From NCBI GenBank assembly GCA_023459755.1, contig JAEWSS010000049.1, forward strand, positions 1 to 12,682: 12,682 nt of DNA. The letters are read 5' to 3'. Under the pieces are notes generated by a model. That model saw only the letters and a program-made list of their open reading frames with translations. It was not told the DNA's origin and made no database searches. The stretch comes from Verrucomicrobiota bacterium. Its GTDB lineage: Bacteria > Verrucomicrobiota > Lentisphaeria > Victivallales > Victivallaceae. Positions 10,535-12,682 of the stretch are shown piece by piece. Each line of letters starts with the position of its first letter. Position 1 is the stretch's first letter. The position numbers were made by a program, and so were the translations under genes.

Positions 10535-12682
10535 TCGACAGGGAAGAAATTATCCGTGCGCTGAGACTTTGGTTCAAGCCGGGAGACGTGTTTGAGATTC
10601 GTGTGCTGGACGCGGTGACCGCCGATTACCGGCGCGAACATATTGAATCCGGCTATTTCGATTTTGAGCACATCGAATCCGTTCCGGAAGCATTGAAACG
10701 ACTGCTCTCCTCGCGGGGCGTGTATGTGACGGTCAACCCGGTCAATCCGGATTTGCTTGCCCGCGCGATTAACCGGATTCGCGCCGCCGGAAAGTCGCCG
10801 ACCACCGCCGACTCGGACATCACGGTCCGCCGCTGGCTTCTCATCGACTGCGACGCGGTTCGTCCGACCGGCGTTTCCAGTTCCGATGCGGAACATGAAG
10901 CCGCACTGGCGACAGCCCGTGAGATTCGAGACGGACTCACGTCTCTTGGCTGGGCGGAACCCGTCATGACCGATAGTGGCAACGGCGCTCAACTCATGTA
11001 CCGCGTCGACCTGCCGACCGACGATGCCGGATTGATTCAGAGCGTCATCGGCGAAATCGCGAAGGGCGGCAACGACCGCGTGAAAGTGGATTTGACCGTT
11101 CACAATCCGGCCCGCGTCTGGCGTCTGCCGGGTACGATGAACTGCAAGGGCGATTCCATCCCGTCACGTCCGCACCGGATGGCTAAAATACTATCCGCGC
11201 CGGAGGATATCCGCCTCGTTTCCATGGCGCAGTTGAAAGATATTGTGGTCGCACCGGAAACAGGCGGAGAAAGCGTTTGCCCGGACGCGCCGTCGAATTT
11301 CGACCTTGACAACTGGATTCGGCAATACTGTCCGGAACTCGGTTCGCCGCAGGACTGGAAAGGCGGCAGAAAGTGGATTTTTCCCGTCTGTCCGTTCAAC
11401 AGCGATCACACGAACAAGTCCGCAGTACTGATTCAGGAGCCGTCCGGGGCAATCGCGTTCAAATGTCATCACAACGGCTGCGCCGGTCATGACTGGCGCA
11501 CTCTCCGTGAACTCCGCGAGCCGGGATGTTACGACCGTCCGGCGGTGGATTCCGGTGTCAATCTCGACGGGATTTTGAAGCAGAACCAGCCGAAGCCGGA
11601 AAAAGAGGAAACGCTGTTTCCGAATCCCGGTCCCGTGCCGGACAAACTGCTGGCCGTTCCCGGATTCATCGCCGATGTGGCGAACCTCACGATGTCGTCC
11701 GCACCATATCCGAACCGCGTGCTGGCTTTCACCGGGGCGCTGGCGCTTCTGGCGTTCCTCGTCGGACGGAAGGTGCAGGACAAGCGCGACAACCGGAGCA
11801 ACATCTATCTCATCGCGCTGGCGGACAGCGGAACCGGAAAAGACCATCCGCGCAAGGTCAATTTCAACATTGCCTTTCACGCCGGAATCGCCGGAAGCAT
11901 CGGCGATACGTTCGCGTCGGGCGAAGGGTTGGAGGACGCGCTCTTCACGCACCCGTCCATGCTGTTCCAGGCGGACGAGTTCGACTGTATTTTCAATACG
12001 CTCAAATACAGCAAGGACAACCGCGCCGAGTCCATCAACGAGAAACTGCTGAAATTCTACGGCGCGTCGAACACCATCTATCCGCTGCGGAAGAAAGCGA
12101 CGGTGAAGAAAAAGGACGGCGAAACCGGTGAAATCGCGCATATCGTCAATCCGAACCTCGTTCTGCTCGGCACGGCGATTCCGCAGTATTTCTACGAGTC
12201 GCTTTCCCGGCGCGTTCTGGAAAACGGACTGGTCGCCCGGTGCATCATCGTGGAGGCGGGAAAACGCGGCGAGGCTGGCGATCCCCAGCCGATTGCTCCG
12301 TCCGACGCTTTGCTCCGGGCGGCAAAGTATCTGGTCAATCTGGATGTGTCCGGCAATCTGACCGGCGAATACCCGAAGCCGCTCATCATTACGGAAACGC
12401 CCGAAGCCACCGCCGCGCTGAAAGAGATTCAATCGGAATGCGACAGCCGATACAAGTTCTTCGAAGCAAGGAACGAGGGCGCGGCTATGGCGCTCTGGGC
12501 CCGCGCCCACGAGAAAATCTGCAAGCTGGCGATGCTCCACGGCATCAGCACGAACGTGTACAGCCCCGTTATTTCGGAGAAGTCCGTTAAATGGGCGTGG
12601 AAATTCGTCGATCACCTGACCCGGCGAATGCTCTACATGGCCGATGCATACGTTTACGAAAATGTGTTCGACGAGAAATGCC
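10531..12682 (+). CDS. Archaeo-eukaryotic-type primase fused to DUF3987-like helicase (3' end outside window)
   Basis: The start at 10531 overlaps the Bro-N stop (ATGA), with GGGGAG at 10519-10524, and the frame stays open to the window edge (717 codons). Residues about 95-220 form a primase-like (AEP) domain: LLIDCD with D106 and D108, SGNGAQL at 149-155, and VDLTVHNPARVWRLPGTMN at 186-204. Residues 287-320 (CPF, H293, C312, C317, H320) form a zinc-binding insertion. From about 345 a helicase/ATPase domain follows, with Walker A ADSGTGKD at 431-438 and Walker B ADEFD at 481-485, like DUF3987 proteins. It would make primers and unwind DNA at the element's fork. The usual sxH histidine in the primase is Gln154 here, which may lower nucleotide handling. 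Confidence 0.88.
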   Translation, partial: MIDREEIIRALRLWFKPGDVFEIRVLDAVTADYRREHIESGYFDFEHIESVPEALKRLLSSRGVYVTVNPVNPDLLARAINRIRAAGKSPTTADSDITVRRWLLIDCDAVRPTGVSSSDAEHEAALATAREIRDGLTSLGWAEPVMTDSGNGAQLMYRVDLPTDDAGLIQSVIGEIAKGGNDRVKVDLTVHNPARVWRLPGTMNCKGDSIPSRPHRMAKILSAPEDIRLVSMAQLKDIVVAPETGGESVCPDAPSNFDLDNWIRQYCPELGSPQDWKGGRKWIFPVCPFNSDHTNKSAVLIQEPSGAIAFKCHHNGCAGHDWRTLRELREPGCYDRPAVDSGVNLDGILKQNQPKPEKEETLFPNPGPVPDKLLAVPGFIADVANLTMSSAPYPNRVLAFTGALALLAFLVGRKVQDKRDNRSNIYLIALADSGTGKDHPRKVNFNIAFHAGIAGSIGDTFASGEGLEDALFTHPSMLFQADEFDCIFNTLKYSKDNRAESINEKLLKFYGASNTIYPLRKKATVKKKDGETGEIAHIVNPNLVLLGTAIPQYFYESLSRRVLENGLVARCIIVEAGKRGEAGDPQPIAPSDALLRAAKYLVNLDVSGNLTGEYPKPLIITETPEATAALKEIQSECDSRYKFFEARNEGAAMALWARAHEKICKLAMLHGISTNVYSPVISEKSVKWAWKFVDHLTRRMLYMADAYVYENVFDEKC

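Noticed and set aside
11191..12615. A 474-codon open frame on the minus strand opposite the primase-helicase
   Set aside because: It mirrors the real + strand gene, is rich in Arg, Val and Phe as GC-rich antisense frames are, and shows no motif. The + strand frame has clear primase and Walker motifs.

Overview
This 12.7 kb window looks like the early (replication, recombination and nucleotide metabolism) region of a temperate phage, prophage or related integrative element in an anaerobic bacterium. All convincing genes are on the + strand and tightly packed. Many start within a few bases of the previous stop (ATGA, GTGA or TGATG junctions), and most have clear Shine-Dalgarno sequences of the GGAG/AAGG type. 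The base composition is fairly GC-rich except for one AT-rich small gene. The host cannot be fixed from the sequence. The zinc-ribbon protein at the left end resembles, from memory, a family common in Planctomycetes and other PVC bacteria, and a NrdD-type glycyl-radical peptide points to an anaerobic life, so a gut-type PVC/Lentisphaerota-like host is a guess only. No structural, integrase, lysis or DNA polymerase gene is visible.

Layout. (1) Positions 1-1367: the tail of an unrecognised upstream gene, then a zinc-ribbon plus coiled-coil protein with a probable winged-helix segment, closed by a strong terminator with a UUCG loop. (2) Positions 1368-1646: a regulatory gap with three 17-bp GTGAC-N7-GTCAC sites around an AT-rich tract. 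(3) Positions 1647-5162: a sigma-like factor, a RecE/PDDEXK-type exonuclease, an AT-rich unknown gene, a Sak4-type RecA-fold ATPase, a 56-aa stand-alone NrdD C-terminal domain, a small zinc-finger protein and a DUF669 single-strand-binding-like protein. (4) Positions 5162-6372: a two-helix membrane protein and an SPFH/Band-7 lipoprotein. (5) Positions 6369-8709: a RusA resolvase, a small sigma-region-4-like HTH protein and an SF2 helicase whose last residues copy the bacterial SSB C-terminal tip. (6) Positions 8727-10534: a small HAD phosphatase, two unknown proteins, a MazG-like protein and a Bro-N protein. (7) Position 10531 to the window end: an archaeo-eukaryotic-type primase fused to a DUF3987-like helicase, cut by the window edge.

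Taken together, the exonuclease, Sak4 and DUF669 proteins form a plausible single-strand-annealing recombination set, RusA resolves branched intermediates, and the SF2 helicase and primase-helicase drive replication. The HAD, MazG-like and NrdD-like proteins suggest interest in the nucleotide pool. The observations most worth following are the SSB-tip mimic on the helicase, the free-standing glycyl-radical mini-protein, the operator- or iteron-like repeats, and the SPFH lipoprotein embedded in a DNA-metabolism operon.
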